A DNA stretch of 64,000 bases, taken from positions 310,001-374,000 of the forward strand of contig NC_014328.1 of the NCBI RefSeq assembly GCF_000143685.1. Direction: 5' to 3'. Below are positions 39,101 through 46,743 of this stretch, piece by piece. A program made the position numbers and the translations under genes. Position 1 is the first letter of the stretch; every line of letters begins with the position of its first letter. Below the pieces are notes generated by a model. The model made no database searches and had not been told where the DNA came from. It saw only the letters and a list, made by a program, of their open reading frames with translations. Source of the DNA: Clostridium ljungdahlii DSM 13528 (GTDB taxonomy: Bacteria; Bacillota; Clostridia; Clostridiales; Clostridiaceae).

Positions 39101-40155
39101 AAAAACTTCTTCGTGAAATGCTACAAAGAAAAGTCACAAAAGAAACAATAGAGGCTCATGGGAAATTTGATGAATTAAAAGCTACGGTAGATAACCAAAA
39201 AGCAAGGACATTCTTTATTTTGGTAGAACAGGACAACTACCAAGAATCAAGGCTCGCTATGTACATAGAGCAATATTTGAGAAATTTTCTTTTGAGTGGT
39301 GGCGAGGATCCTTATTCTAATGTTGAATATAGTGAAGTTATAAGAGAGAAAAATGAAAGCGAATATAATGCTAGTGTTGGGGTTGTTTTGACAGAAGAAA
39401 AAATGAAAGGAAAATCTATCGTATCTTCTGTAAAAAGTGCAACACTGAATAATTGGTATTCGGAAAGTAAGGCATTAGCTTGTATGTTAGAAACAGATTG
39501 TTTCGCTTATGTAGAAAACAAGCTATGCATCTACGATAATAAATATATTCAGCGTAATCAGAATGGAAGAATGTTCCTTACAAATTATGCAAAGGAACAT
39601 GAAGAAGAATGTTTCCTTCAATTTATAATTGATAATGAAACCGGAAAATTGCATTATATAACATTACCCGCAGCTATGGCGAGCAAATCTTTCAATTACT
39701 ATGATGAAATAAATGAAGATTTACTTACACAATATGGACTTGTGAACGAAATATCACATGAAATGTTGGTAGCTATAAATGGGCTTGACTTTGGTGATGC
39801 ACTCACTAAGCTGATGAGCAAAAATATTTGCAACTATTCTGTTAGATTGTTGAGGGATACTACAGGCTTAGATAATAGAACTATTAGTAACATGGAAAAA
39901 GGAAACAACCTTACAAAAATTAATGTTATTTCAGCTTGTTTGGGTATACAGATTCCTTTCCGTGTTAGTAATAAGATGCTACAACTCGCTGAGTTATCTT
40001 TGAACTTCGATTTACCTGGAAAAAAAGGTGAAGAAAATGGAATATATGATTCCGTTCTACATCTGAAATGGGCAACCGATTATGAGGATGTCTATGAGGA
40101 GTTGAAAGAACAGAATTATGAGTATTTGCTTCATAGACCAAAGAAAATTAAATAA
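36199..40155 (+). CDS. hsdR: Type I restriction-modification system, endonuclease subunit HsdR, with C-terminal HTH extension
   Basis: HsdR is the ATP-driven translocase and nuclease. The nuclease motif is D143 with E157-x-K159 (GDLMLL then IELKK). Walker A TTGSGKT is at 296-302 and DECH at 406-409, followed by the remaining SF2 helicase motifs. I chose TTG 36199 because AGGGGGG (36186-36192) precedes it by 6 bases. In-frame TTG 36163 lies inside hsdS without an RBS. At 1318 residues it exceeds the usual 1000-1050. The last part contains an XRE-like HTH at about 1212-1255 (LLRDTTGLDNRTISNMEKG). Confidence 0.92.
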   Translation: MYFDKETDFEEAVIKALIECGWESEVIRHPSEKDLIKNWANILFNNNRQRDRLNECPLTDGEMQQIMEQIKLLQSPIKLNGFINGKSVSIKRDNPDDKEHFGKEVSLKIYDRQEIAYGESRYQIVQQPHFPTKSPILNNRRGDLMLLINGMPVIHIELKKSGIPVSEAYNQIEKYSHEGVFRGLFSLIQVFVAMQPEETVYFANPGEGVKFNKAFYFHWANFNNQPINKWDEVISKLLNIPMAHMIIGFYTIADTDEGVLKVMRSYQYYAAIGIADKVAKKNWKDNNQLGGHVWHTTGSGKTMTSFKSAQLIASSHDADKVIFLVDRKELGIQSLKEYRSFANESESVQATENTNILISKLKSDDLDNTLIVTSIQKLSNISEEAQELNEADLKIIQSKRIAIIIDECHRSTFGEMLTNIKNTFKHSIIFGFTGTPIQDVNIKKDSTTPTIFGDEIHRYTLADGIRDKNVLGFDPYMVKIYDDSDLRQAVALHKAKAATVEEVMGDPKKEKMFYKYMDSSQVKMYGEQVDGKWVAGIEDFIPNEQYQTAEYRNGVIADIKKKWTIYSRGRKFHAIFATSNIPEAVVYYRLMKAEMPNLSITAMFDPSIDNEGGGSLEKEDGIVEILEDYKAKFSQSFTIKSYDKFRKDVSLRLAHKKPYERITPDEQIDILIVVNQMLTGFDSKWVNTLYLDKVMEYENLIQAFSRTNRLFNVADKPFGIIKYYRHPNTMEKNIEAAVKAYSGDIPTGLFVDKLPNNLRQMNSLFDEIQILFKNASISNFERLPDESSVKAKFAKQFKQFSTHLEAATIQGFIWSQKTYSDENGTSIVMHLDEMTYLILLARYMELAKGGGGGRSGDVPYEIDTHITEYDTEKIDADYMNSRFEKFLKLIESEYDAESLDKTLKELHKSFSMLSQEEQKYAIIFIRDIQAGNIHVIPGKSFRNYISQMMKKAENDRIKRVVNRLGCYEKLLREMLQRKVTKETIEAHGKFDELKATVDNQKARTFFILVEQDNYQESRLAMYIEQYLRNFLLSGGEDPYSNVEYSEVIREKNESEYNASVGVVLTEEKMKGKSIVSSVKSATLNNWYSESKALACMLETDCFAYVENKLCIYDNKYIQRNQNGRMFLTNYAKEHEEECFLQFIIDNETGKLHYITLPAAMASKSFNYYDEINEDLLTQYGLVNEISHEMLVAINGLDFGDALTKLMSKNICNYSVRLLRDTTGLDNRTISNMEKGNNLTKINVISACLGIQIPFRVSNKMLQLAELSLNFDLPGKKGEENGIYDSVLHLKWATDYEDVYEELKEQNYEYLLHRPKKIK

Positions 40156-40165
40156 TGTTTAGATT

Positions 40166-40196
40166 TAGACCAGATTAACGTCTGGTCTATTTTTTT
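40166..40196 (+). terminator. Terminator of the hsd operon
   Basis: A perfect 9-bp stem TAGACCAGA/TCTGGTCTA with a 6-base loop is followed by seven T. Confidence 0.92.
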
Positions 40197-40213
40197 GCTC
40201 AAAAAAATTTTTT

Positions 40214-40230
40214 GTTGAACTTTGTTCAAC
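40214..40230. promoter_or_regulatory. Palindrome GTTGAAC-TTT-GTTCAAC (possible operator)
   Basis: A perfect 7-3-7 inverted repeat without a T-run on either side, immediately after the hsd terminator and upstream of the prophage early region. A close relative is at 40302-40318. Confidence 0.5.
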
Positions 40231-40301
40231 GAAATCTCTCACTAATTTGGAGAATTTTTAAATGCAGAATTAAATATGTGCGTTATTAAGGCTTTTTGGA
40301 T

Positions 40302-40318
40302 GTTGAACTTTATTCAAC
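40302..40318. promoter_or_regulatory. Second GTTGAA...TTCAAC palindrome
   Basis: GTTGAA-CTTTA-TTCAAC differs from the copy at 40214-40230 by one base in the centre. The 88-base spacing and shared arms suggest a pair of protein-binding sites. Confidence 0.5.
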
Positions 40319-40385
40319 GGGCAAAAAAGCTAGAAAGTATAAAATGAATTTATAGTAAAAATCAATATCACAGGCCTGATTAGCT

Positions 40386-40509
40386 ATAAGGGCATGGGAT
40401 ACAAATATTGGTCCATCACAGCTACAGCGTGATGGGTGCAATAGAAGTACCCTTATTTCCTTATGCTATTTTTCAGGCGATGGGTCGGTGTACTTCAAAA
40501 GGCACCGAC
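40386..40509 (+). promoter_or_regulatory. Structured leader upstream of the sigma-like gene
   Basis: ATAAGGG (40386-40392) pairs with CCCTTAT (40450-40456), enclosing the hairpin CCATCAC/GTGATGG (40413-40419 with 40429-40435). A second element GTCGGTG/CACCGAC (40484-40490 with 40503-40509) follows. There is no T-run after either, so they are not simple terminators. The RBS of the sigma-like gene is about 40 bases downstream. No known riboswitch class was recognised. Confidence 0.5.
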
Positions 40510-40564
40510 TCTATTTGTTTCTCTTGTCCTTCTGCAAGAACCAGGCAGAAAGGCAGGAAACTTT

Positions 40565-41053
40565 ATGAGAAACTTTAAAACCAGCAAAAAGAACAGAACC
40601 AATTACATTTATTATTCAGCTGATGGACAGGCAATAAAAATTAAACCTAATGAGGATGAAGCTACAACTACTATCATTGTCACTTTACATAGCTGGGATG
40701 ATGCAGAATTTAATGCTGATAAACGCGAAAGATACCATGTTCCAGTATACATGGATGCTTATTGTAATGAAAACGAAGATGTTGCAGCTGATCGCAATCC
40801 ATATTTAGTTGATACTGCTTCTGATCCACTGGAAAGTATTATTCAATCCATTGAGGAAACAGAGCATAAAGAAAAGATAGGCAGGCTAAGAGCTGCAATT
40901 GGAACTTTAAAGCCACAGCAGAAAGAGCTTATAAAAAAAGTATTCTTTGAAAAACGCACTAATGTAAGTATTGCTGATGAAGAAGGTGTTACAGAAGCAG
41001 CTATTAGAAATCGGCTAAAAAAGATTTATGAGAAACTTCGCAAAAAAATCTAA
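40565..41053 (+). CDS. Phage sigma-70-like protein (region 4 type)
   Basis: The 162-residue protein has a C-terminal helix-turn-helix like sigma region 4 (IGTLKPQQKELIKKVFF, then VSIADEEGVTEAAIRNRLKKIYEKLRKKI). Its N-terminal part is not sigma-like (TSKKNRTNYIYYSADGQAI). Such genes are often found at the start of early operons in Firmicutes prophages and integrative elements. The ATG at 40565 has AGGAAA upstream. The frame is open back to 40463, but that stretch overlaps the structured leader and has no RBS. Confidence 0.75.
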   Translation: MRNFKTSKKNRTNYIYYSADGQAIKIKPNEDEATTTIIVTLHSWDDAEFNADKRERYHVPVYMDAYCNENEDVAADRNPYLVDTASDPLESIIQSIEETEHKEKIGRLRAAIGTLKPQQKELIKKVFFEKRTNVSIADEEGVTEAAIRNRLKKIYEKLRKKI

Positions 41054-41057
41054 AAAT

Positions 41058-41119
41058 AGGGGCACGAATCCCCCTAAATAAAGTTTCAAAAAAGGGGGTT
41101 CGATTCCCTAAAGTTTTTT
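41058..41119 (+). terminator. Terminator after the sigma-like gene
   Basis: The arms 41058-41075 and 41093-41109 pair imperfectly (AGGGG/TCCCT, CGAA/TTCG, CCCCCT/AGGGGG), then AAAG and TTTTTT. A further hairpin GAGGGGT/ACCCCTC (41131-41151) stands just before the next RBS. Confidence 0.6.
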
Positions 41120-41168
41120 GCATATGGACAGAGGGGTAAATAAAACCCCTCAGAAAGGAGCAAAAGCT

Positions 41169-41375
41169 ATGAGTTTAAAACATAAAGTATGTATCAATAT
41201 TTCACATCCAAGTGGGAATTCAACTCCTGTTATTGACAGTGGTACAAAGCAAATCCGCAAAAGATTATTGAATTTTCTTTTCGGTGAAAAAGTGAATGTA
41301 CTTGTGCTTACACCTGGGGATTCGGTTGAAACTGTGGAAATCCGTGAACTTAAAGGAGGTGAAATCCGTGAGTAA
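41169..41375 (+). CDS. Small conserved phage protein of unknown function
   Basis: This 68-residue protein has no domain I recognise. It is basic in the middle (KQIRKRLLNFLFGEKVNVLVL) and ends in GGEIRE. The ATG at 41169 has AAGGAG at 41155-41160, preceded by the GAGGGGT/ACCCCTC hairpin. The frame is open further upstream but without an RBS. It overlaps the next gene by 8 bases and heads the early replication operon. Confidence 0.65.
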   Translation: MSLKHKVCINISHPSGNSTPVIDSGTKQIRKRLLNFLFGEKVNVLVLTPGDSVETVEIRELKGGEIRE

Positions 41376-41709
41376 AATAAAGTTACTACTTGATGTGGTT
41401 TCAGATATGCGATCCTTGGCAGATAGCATACAGGCTGTTTGTGATGCAATGGTAGAAAGTGAACCTAAAGATGCAGATAAGAAGCCTACTTCAGTTAAAG
41501 GGTCAGAGCCAAAGAAAACAGCAAAGTCAGTTAATAAGAAAATTAAGCTTGAGGATGTAAGGGCTGTTCTTGCAGAAAAGAGTCAAGCCGGCATGACTGC
41601 CAAGGTGCGTGAAATTATTCAGAAATACGGTGCGGCAAAGCTAAGTGAGGTTGATCCTAAGCATTATGCTGATATTTTGAAAGATGCGGAGGGACTTATA
41701 GATGGGTAG
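41368..41709 (+). CDS. Phage protein of unknown function (often labelled rRNA biogenesis protein rrp5-like)
   Basis: The 113-residue protein has an N-terminal helix, a Lys/Ser/Glu-rich linker (about residues 35-60), and a C-terminal helical domain (KLEDVRAVLAEKSQAGMTAKVREIIQKYGAAKLSEV) seen in several phage proteins of this position. I know no demonstrated function. GTG 41368 has an excellent AAAGGAGGTGA RBS. The last 8 bases overlap the DUF2800 gene. Confidence 0.7.
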   Translation: MSKIKLLLDVVSDMRSLADSIQAVCDAMVESEPKDADKKPTSVKGSEPKKTAKSVNKKIKLEDVRAVLAEKSQAGMTAKVREIIQKYGAAKLSEVDPKHYADILKDAEGLIDG

Positions 41710-42865
41710 TCATGCGATACTTTCTGCATCAGGATCACATAGGTGGCTCAACTGCCTGCCATCGGCAAGACTGGAACTTGAATTTGAAGATAAAGAAAGC
41801 ACAGCAGCTGCTGAAGGTACTGCCGCCCATGCTCTTTGTGAGCATAAACTTCGTAAAGCACTTAGGATGAGGAGCAAAAGACCAGTATCAAGTTATGATA
41901 CTGATGAAATGGAAGAACACAGCGATGCCTATGTAGATTTTGTAATTGAGCAGTTGGAAATAGCAAAACAAAATTGTAAAGATCCATTGGTACTTATAGA
42001 ACAACGGCTAGATTTCTCTTGTTATGTGCCACAGGGCTTTGGAACAGGAGATTGCATTATTATTGCTGATGAGGAACTCCATATTATTGACTTTAAATAT
42101 GGCATGGGAGTTTTGGTAGATGCAGTAGACAATCCACAGATGAAACTGTATGCACTAGGTGCTTTAGAAATTTTTGATAGTCTTTATGATATCAAGGAAG
42201 TATCCATGACCATATTTCAACCACGCAGGGAAAATATTAGTACATGGACAATTTCAGTGGAAGAATTAAAGGATTGGGCAGAAAATGAATTAAAGCCAAA
42301 AGCTCAGATGGCTATAAATGGTGAGGGAGAATACCTACCAGGAGAATGGTGTACTTTTTGTAAAGCATCAGTAAAATGTCGTGCAAGAGCGGAGGCAAAA
42401 TTAGAACTTGCAAGGGCCGAATTTATGCTTCCACCACTTTTAACGGATATGGAGATAGAAGAAATTATTCATAAGATACCTGACCTAACTAAGTGGGCAA
42501 ATGAAATTATGGCATATGCCACAGATGCCGCCATCAACCATGGTAAACAGTGGAGTGGATTTAAAGTAGTAGAAGGTCGATCTAATCGCAAGTATAAAGA
42601 TGAAGATGCTGTGGCAGATGCAGCTAAGACAAATGGTTATAAAGATATCTACCATCAGAGACTTATCACCATTACTGAAATGCAGAAACTTATGGGTAAG
42701 AAACAATTTGAGAAAATCTTAGGTTGCCTTATCTATAAACCACCGGGAAAGCCGACACTGGTTCCAATTACAGATAAAAGAACGGCTATGGATACATCAA
42801 ATGCAAATAACGAATTTAATGAAATTATGGAGGATGAAGATTATGATAAATCAAAACAAAACTAA
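41702..42865 (+). CDS. DUF2800 family protein, PD-(D/E)xK nuclease-like
   Basis: The 387-residue protein opens with SHAILSASGSHRWLNCLPSARLE and contains GTGDCII near residue 114 and IIDFKYGMG near 128. Their D...D-x-K arrangement is that of Cas4/RecB-like nucleases. A cysteine group (WCTFCKASVKC) near residue 217 may hold an Fe-S cluster together with an N-terminal Cys, as in Cas4/AddB proteins. It is coded next to the DUF2815 protein, suggesting a phage recombination pair. Nuclease activity is inferred from motifs. Confidence 0.8.
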   Translation: MGSHAILSASGSHRWLNCLPSARLELEFEDKESTAAAEGTAAHALCEHKLRKALRMRSKRPVSSYDTDEMEEHSDAYVDFVIEQLEIAKQNCKDPLVLIEQRLDFSCYVPQGFGTGDCIIIADEELHIIDFKYGMGVLVDAVDNPQMKLYALGALEIFDSLYDIKEVSMTIFQPRRENISTWTISVEELKDWAENELKPKAQMAINGEGEYLPGEWCTFCKASVKCRARAEAKLELARAEFMLPPLLTDMEIEEIIHKIPDLTKWANEIMAYATDAAINHGKQWSGFKVVEGRSNRKYKDEDAVADAAKTNGYKDIYHQRLITITEMQKLMGKKQFEKILGCLIYKPPGKPTLVPITDKRTAMDTSNANNEFNEIMEDEDYDKSKQN

Positions 42866-43391
42866 GGTTATTACAGGGGTAAACACTCGTTTGAGCTATT
42901 TCCATGGTTGGGAGCCGGTATCAATTAATGGAAGTGCTGAAAAATACAGTGTATCAGTACTTATCCCAAAGTCAGATAAGGAAACTATAAACGCTATTAA
43001 TGCAGCAATAGATGCAGCAATTGAAGAAGGAATTTCAAAGTTTGGTGGTAAAAAACCAAATAAAGCAGCTATTAAACTGCCTTTAAGAGATGGTGATGCT
43101 GAGCGTGATGATGAGGCATACAAAGGACATTATTTTGTAAATGCCAATAGCATAACAGCACCTCAAATTGTAGATAAGGCAGTAAAGCCTATACTTGATC
43201 GTAATGAAGTATATAGCGGATGCTACGCAAGAGTGTCTTTAAATTTCTATGCTTTTAACAGTAATGGAAATAAGGGTGTTGCTTGTGGACTTGGCAACAT
43301 CCAAAAGATTAAAGATGGTGAGCCTTTAGGTGGAAGAACAAATGCAGCTGATGATTTTACAACTGTGGAAGATGATGATTTTTTAGCATAA
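42843..43391 (+). CDS. DUF2815 family protein, likely ssDNA-binding/annealing
   Basis: The 182-residue protein has the family opening VITGVNTRLSYFHGWEP, a centre with YKGHYFVNANS and RNEVYSGCYARVSLNFYAF, and an acidic tail (FTTVEDDDFLA) typical of single-stranded-DNA-binding proteins. DUF2815 genes sit beside DUF2800 and phage polymerase genes. I chose ATG 42843, which has GGAGG at 42829-42833. An in-frame ATG at 42834 is too close to that RBS. It overlaps the upstream gene by 23 bases. Confidence 0.8.
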   Translation: MINQNKTKVITGVNTRLSYFHGWEPVSINGSAEKYSVSVLIPKSDKETINAINAAIDAAIEEGISKFGGKKPNKAAIKLPLRDGDAERDDEAYKGHYFVNANSITAPQIVDKAVKPILDRNEVYSGCYARVSLNFYAFNSNGNKGVACGLGNIQKIKDGEPLGGRTNAADDFTTVEDDDFLA

Positions 43392-43468
43392 GAAAAGTAA
43401 ATATAAAGACGAGGTGGTGGAGGACATTCTTCTGCCACCTTGTTTGCTTTTGAAAGGATGGTATTTGT

Positions 43469-45418
43469 ATGAAATTTATTTCAATAGACATTGAGACCTT
43501 TTCCAGTGTTAATCTTCAGAAGTCCGGTGTTTATCGCTATGCCGAGAGCGAGGATTTTGATATTCTTCTGTTTGGATATTCAGTAGATGGAGGAGAGGTG
43601 AAGGTGATTGACCTTGCTAGAGGTGAGAAAATTCCAATTGAAATTATAAATGCTCTTACTGATGATTCTGTTATTAAATGGGCATTCAACGCACAATTTG
43701 AAAGAATCTGCTTATCAAAGTGGCTTGGTATGAAAGCAGGTACTTATCTTTCTCCTAAGTCATGGCAGTGCACTATGATTTGGGCGGCAACTTTAGGACT
43801 TCCATTATCTCTTGAGGGTGTTGGAGCGGTATTGGGTTTTAAAAAACAAAAATTATCACAAGGTAAAAATCTAATTAAATATTTTTGTATTCCATGTTCT
43901 CCAACTAAATCAAATGGTGGACGTACTCGGAATCTACCACACCATGACATAGAAAAATGGAAAATGTTCACCTTCTATAACAAGCGTGATGTGGAAACAG
44001 AAATGGCGATACAAAATAAATTATCTAAATTTCCTGTATCCAAAACCGAATGGCAGAATTACCACTTAGACCAGATAATCAATGACGGTGGTATTAATCT
44101 TGATATGGATTTTGTAAGACAGGCAATTTCCTGCGATGAAAAATTCAAAGCAGAAAATATTAAAAAAGCAAAGGAGTTAACAGGTCTTGAAAACCCTAAT
44201 TCTCCTGCACAATTAAAGGATTGGCTTCTTAAGCAAGGTATGAAAACAGATTCTCTTTCCAAGGCAGTAGTTTCGGAGTTACTTCAAGATTCAGATGGAG
44301 AAATACATGAGGCGCTTTCAATTAGACAGCAGCTTGCAAAAAGCAGCGTAAAGAAATATACATCAATGGAAAATGTGGTTTGTAGTGACAGCAGAGCCAG
44401 AGGTTTAATTCAGTTTTATGGTGCAAATAGAACAGGGCGCTATTCAGGTAGGCTCATCCAGGTGCAGAACCTGCCGCAAAACCATCTTCCGGATTTAAAG
44501 CAGGCTCGTTCTTTAGTGAAATCTGGAAACTTTACAGCTTTAGATTTACTTTATGACAGCATTCCAAGTGTGCTATCAGAACTAATTAGAACAGCTTTTA
44601 TACCAAGGTATGGGAGTAGGTTTATTGTAGCAGATTTTTCAGCAATTGAGGCTCGTGTTATTGCATGGCTTGCTGGTGAGAGATGGAGAATTGATGTATT
44701 TGCAGGTGGTGGAGATATCTATTGTGCTTCAGCATCACAGATGTTTAATGTTCCTGTTAAGAAAAACGGTATTAACGGGCATTTAAGGCAGAAAGGTAAA
44801 ATAGCAGAATTAGCCTTAGGCTATGGCGGCTCAGTAGGGGCACTTAAAGCGATGGGAGCAATTCAAATGGGACTTGTTGAAGATGAGTTAAAACCTATCG
44901 TAGATGCGTGGAGAAATTCTAATCCTAATATAACTTCTCTTTGGTGGAGGATAGACCGTGCAGTAAAAACTGTAGTAAAAACAAAACAACCAATTGAGAT
45001 ATATGGTATCGGAATTTTTTATCAAAGCGGAATTCTCTTTATTAAGCTGCCAAGTGGAAGAAGGCTTGCATATGTGAAACCTCTTATTGGAGAGAACAGA
45101 TTTGGTGGCGAGTCTGTTACCTATGAAGGCGTTGGTGGTACGAAAAAATGGGAACGAATAGAAAGCTATGGTCCTAAGTTTGTAGAGAATATTGTTCAGG
45201 CAATTAGCCGTGATATTTTAGCAGAAGCAATGCTTAAATTAGCTACCCATGAATTTCAAATTGTAATGCACGTTCATGATGAGGTGGTAATAGAAGCACC
45301 AAATAAAGTATCTTCTGTAGAAGAAATATGTAGGATTATGAGTGAAACACCAGCATGGGCAAAAGGACTGATTCTTAATGCTGATGGCTATGAATGTGAA
45401 TTTTATAAAAAGGAATAG
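43469..45418 (+). CDS. Phage family A DNA polymerase with 3'-5' exonuclease
   Basis: This is the phage replicative polymerase. The exonuclease motif ISIDIETFSS lies at residues 4-13. Polymerase motif A (VADFSAIEARVIAWLAGE) is near residue 389. Motif B region (RQKGKIAELALGYGG) is near 442. Motif C (HVHDEVVIE) is near 606. Length 649 fits phage PolA-like enzymes. The RBS AAAGGATG precedes the ATG. An AGGTGG/CCACCT hairpin (43412-43440) separates it from the upstream gene. Confidence 0.93.
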   Translation: MKFISIDIETFSSVNLQKSGVYRYAESEDFDILLFGYSVDGGEVKVIDLARGEKIPIEIINALTDDSVIKWAFNAQFERICLSKWLGMKAGTYLSPKSWQCTMIWAATLGLPLSLEGVGAVLGFKKQKLSQGKNLIKYFCIPCSPTKSNGGRTRNLPHHDIEKWKMFTFYNKRDVETEMAIQNKLSKFPVSKTEWQNYHLDQIINDGGINLDMDFVRQAISCDEKFKAENIKKAKELTGLENPNSPAQLKDWLLKQGMKTDSLSKAVVSELLQDSDGEIHEALSIRQQLAKSSVKKYTSMENVVCSDSRARGLIQFYGANRTGRYSGRLIQVQNLPQNHLPDLKQARSLVKSGNFTALDLLYDSIPSVLSELIRTAFIPRYGSRFIVADFSAIEARVIAWLAGERWRIDVFAGGGDIYCASASQMFNVPVKKNGINGHLRQKGKIAELALGYGGSVGALKAMGAIQMGLVEDELKPIVDAWRNSNPNITSLWWRIDRAVKTVVKTKQPIEIYGIGIFYQSGILFIKLPSGRRLAYVKPLIGENRFGGESVTYEGVGGTKKWERIESYGPKFVENIVQAISRDILAEAMLKLATHEFQIVMHVHDEVVIEAPNKVSSVEEICRIMSETPAWAKGLILNADGYECEFYKKE

Positions 45419-45533
45419 GGAACAAGGAATAAGAAGAATAAAAAATTTTTAATATTTAGGGGTTCGATTATGTTTAGTTTTTCGCTTATAGGCAGAGGAA
45501 TATTTCCTCAATAAATTTAATGGAGGTATTCGT

Positions 45534-46307
45534 ATGAGCGAAATACAAATTTTTAAAAATCCAGAGTTTGGTACAGTTAGAACCATTGAAGAAAATGGGA
45601 AGATAATATTTTGTGGGACTGATATTGCATCATCACTAGGTTACACAAATCCACAAAAAGCAATTAAAGATCACTGCCGTGAAGATGGGGTAACGTTTCG
45701 TTCAGTCATCGACAATATTGGTAGAACTCAGCAAGCTAAGTTTATAGATGAAGGAAATCTATATCGTCTTATAACTCACAGCAAATTACCTGCTGCAGAC
45801 CGTTTCGAAGGATGGGTTTTTGATGAAGTTCTTCCTACGATTCGTAAGCATGGGGCATATATTACGACACAAAAGATGGAAGAAATTATGAATGATCCAG
45901 ATTCATGGATAAAGCTATTGACTGCACTTAAGGCTGAAAGAGAAGAAAAAGAGTGCCTAAAAGTACAAGCAACAGAGGATAAGCCTAAGGTTGTCTTTGC
46001 TGATGCAGTATCGGTATCAGATGGAACAATGCTTATAGGGGAACTTGCTAAAATTCTTAAAGGTAATGGCCTTGATATTGGACAAAACCGTTTGTTTGAA
46101 CGCTTACGTCAAGAAGGATACCTTATAAAACGTAAAGGAACAGATTATAATGCTCCAACGCAAATGGCTATGGAATTAGGTTTATTTAAAGTTAAAGAAA
46201 CAGCAATTACACACTCTGATGGGCATGTAACAATTTCAAAAACAACAAAGGTTACAGGAAAAGGTCAGCAGTACTTTATTAACAAATACTTAATGGAGGG
46301 TAAATAG
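45534..46307 (+). CDS. Phage antirepressor (BRO-N plus KilAC type)
   Basis: The N-terminal BRO domain (IIFCGTDIASSLGYTNPQKAIKDHC, FIDEGNLYRLI) is joined by a short linker to a KilAC DNA-binding domain (MLIGELAKILKGNGLDIGQNRLFERLRQEGYL, then GQQYFINKY). Such antirepressors counter phage repressors or drive lytic genes. At 257 residues it is full length. GGAGG precedes the ATG, and a GAGGAA/TTCCTC hairpin (45495-45509) lies in the 115-base gap. No cognate repressor is in the window. Confidence 0.88.
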   Translation: MSEIQIFKNPEFGTVRTIEENGKIIFCGTDIASSLGYTNPQKAIKDHCREDGVTFRSVIDNIGRTQQAKFIDEGNLYRLITHSKLPAADRFEGWVFDEVLPTIRKHGAYITTQKMEEIMNDPDSWIKLLTALKAEREEKECLKVQATEDKPKVVFADAVSVSDGTMLIGELAKILKGNGLDIGQNRLFERLRQEGYLIKRKGTDYNAPTQMAMELGLFKVKETAITHSDGHVTISKTTKVTGKGQQYFINKYLMEGK

Positions 46308-46308
46308 T

Positions 46309-46743
46309 ATGGGGGTTAATAAATTTAATTCCGAAGGCTATTATGACCCAACTCCTTATGTTGCAATTACAAATGTTATCAAAGGTTTAAAGACAGAAAA
46401 AAACTCTGTTTTTAAGCCCCTTGTATATATTTGCTCTCCGTATTTAGGAAATATTGAAATTAATGTAAAAAAGGCACGTACTTTCTGTAGGTTTGCATTG
46501 GAGATGAATTGTATCCCACTTGCTCCACATTTGCTTTTTCCTCAGTTTATGAATGACGACATTCCACAGGAGAGGGAATTAGCTATGTTCATGAATATGG
46601 TTTTACTTGGCAAATGTAATGAACTATGGGTATTTGGAAATACCATATCAAATGGAATGGCACAGGAAATAGAAAAGGCAAAGAAACGCAGACAGTTAAT
46701 TAGATATTTCAATGAGAAGTTGCAGGAGGTAGGAAGTTTATGA
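46309..46743 (+). CDS. Phage protein with nucleoside 2-deoxyribosyltransferase-like (DUF4406-type) fold
   Basis: The 144-residue protein has VYICSPYLGNIEINVKKA near residue 43, then PLAPHLLFPQFM and WVFGNTISNGMAQEIEKAK, the pattern of the deoxyribosyltransferase-like DUF4406 group. Enzymatic function in phages is not established; a nucleotide-related role is possible. It starts just after the antirepressor stop and overlaps the next gene by 4 bases (ATGA). Confidence 0.7.
   Translation: MGVNKFNSEGYYDPTPYVAITNVIKGLKTEKNSVFKPLVYICSPYLGNIEINVKKARTFCRFALEMNCIPLAPHLLFPQFMNDDIPQERELAMFMNMVLLGKCNELWVFGNTISNGMAQEIEKAKKRRQLIRYFNEKLQEVGSL

Noticed and set aside
40463..40564. Longer N-terminus for the sigma-like protein
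   Set aside because: The extension overlaps a structured leader and has no RBS, while ATG 40565 does.
41093..41109. T-arm-like GGGGGTTCGATTCCC, suggestive of a tRNA 3' end
   Set aside because: No D-arm, anticodon arm or acceptor stem surrounds it. It is explained as one arm of the terminator after the sigma-like gene.
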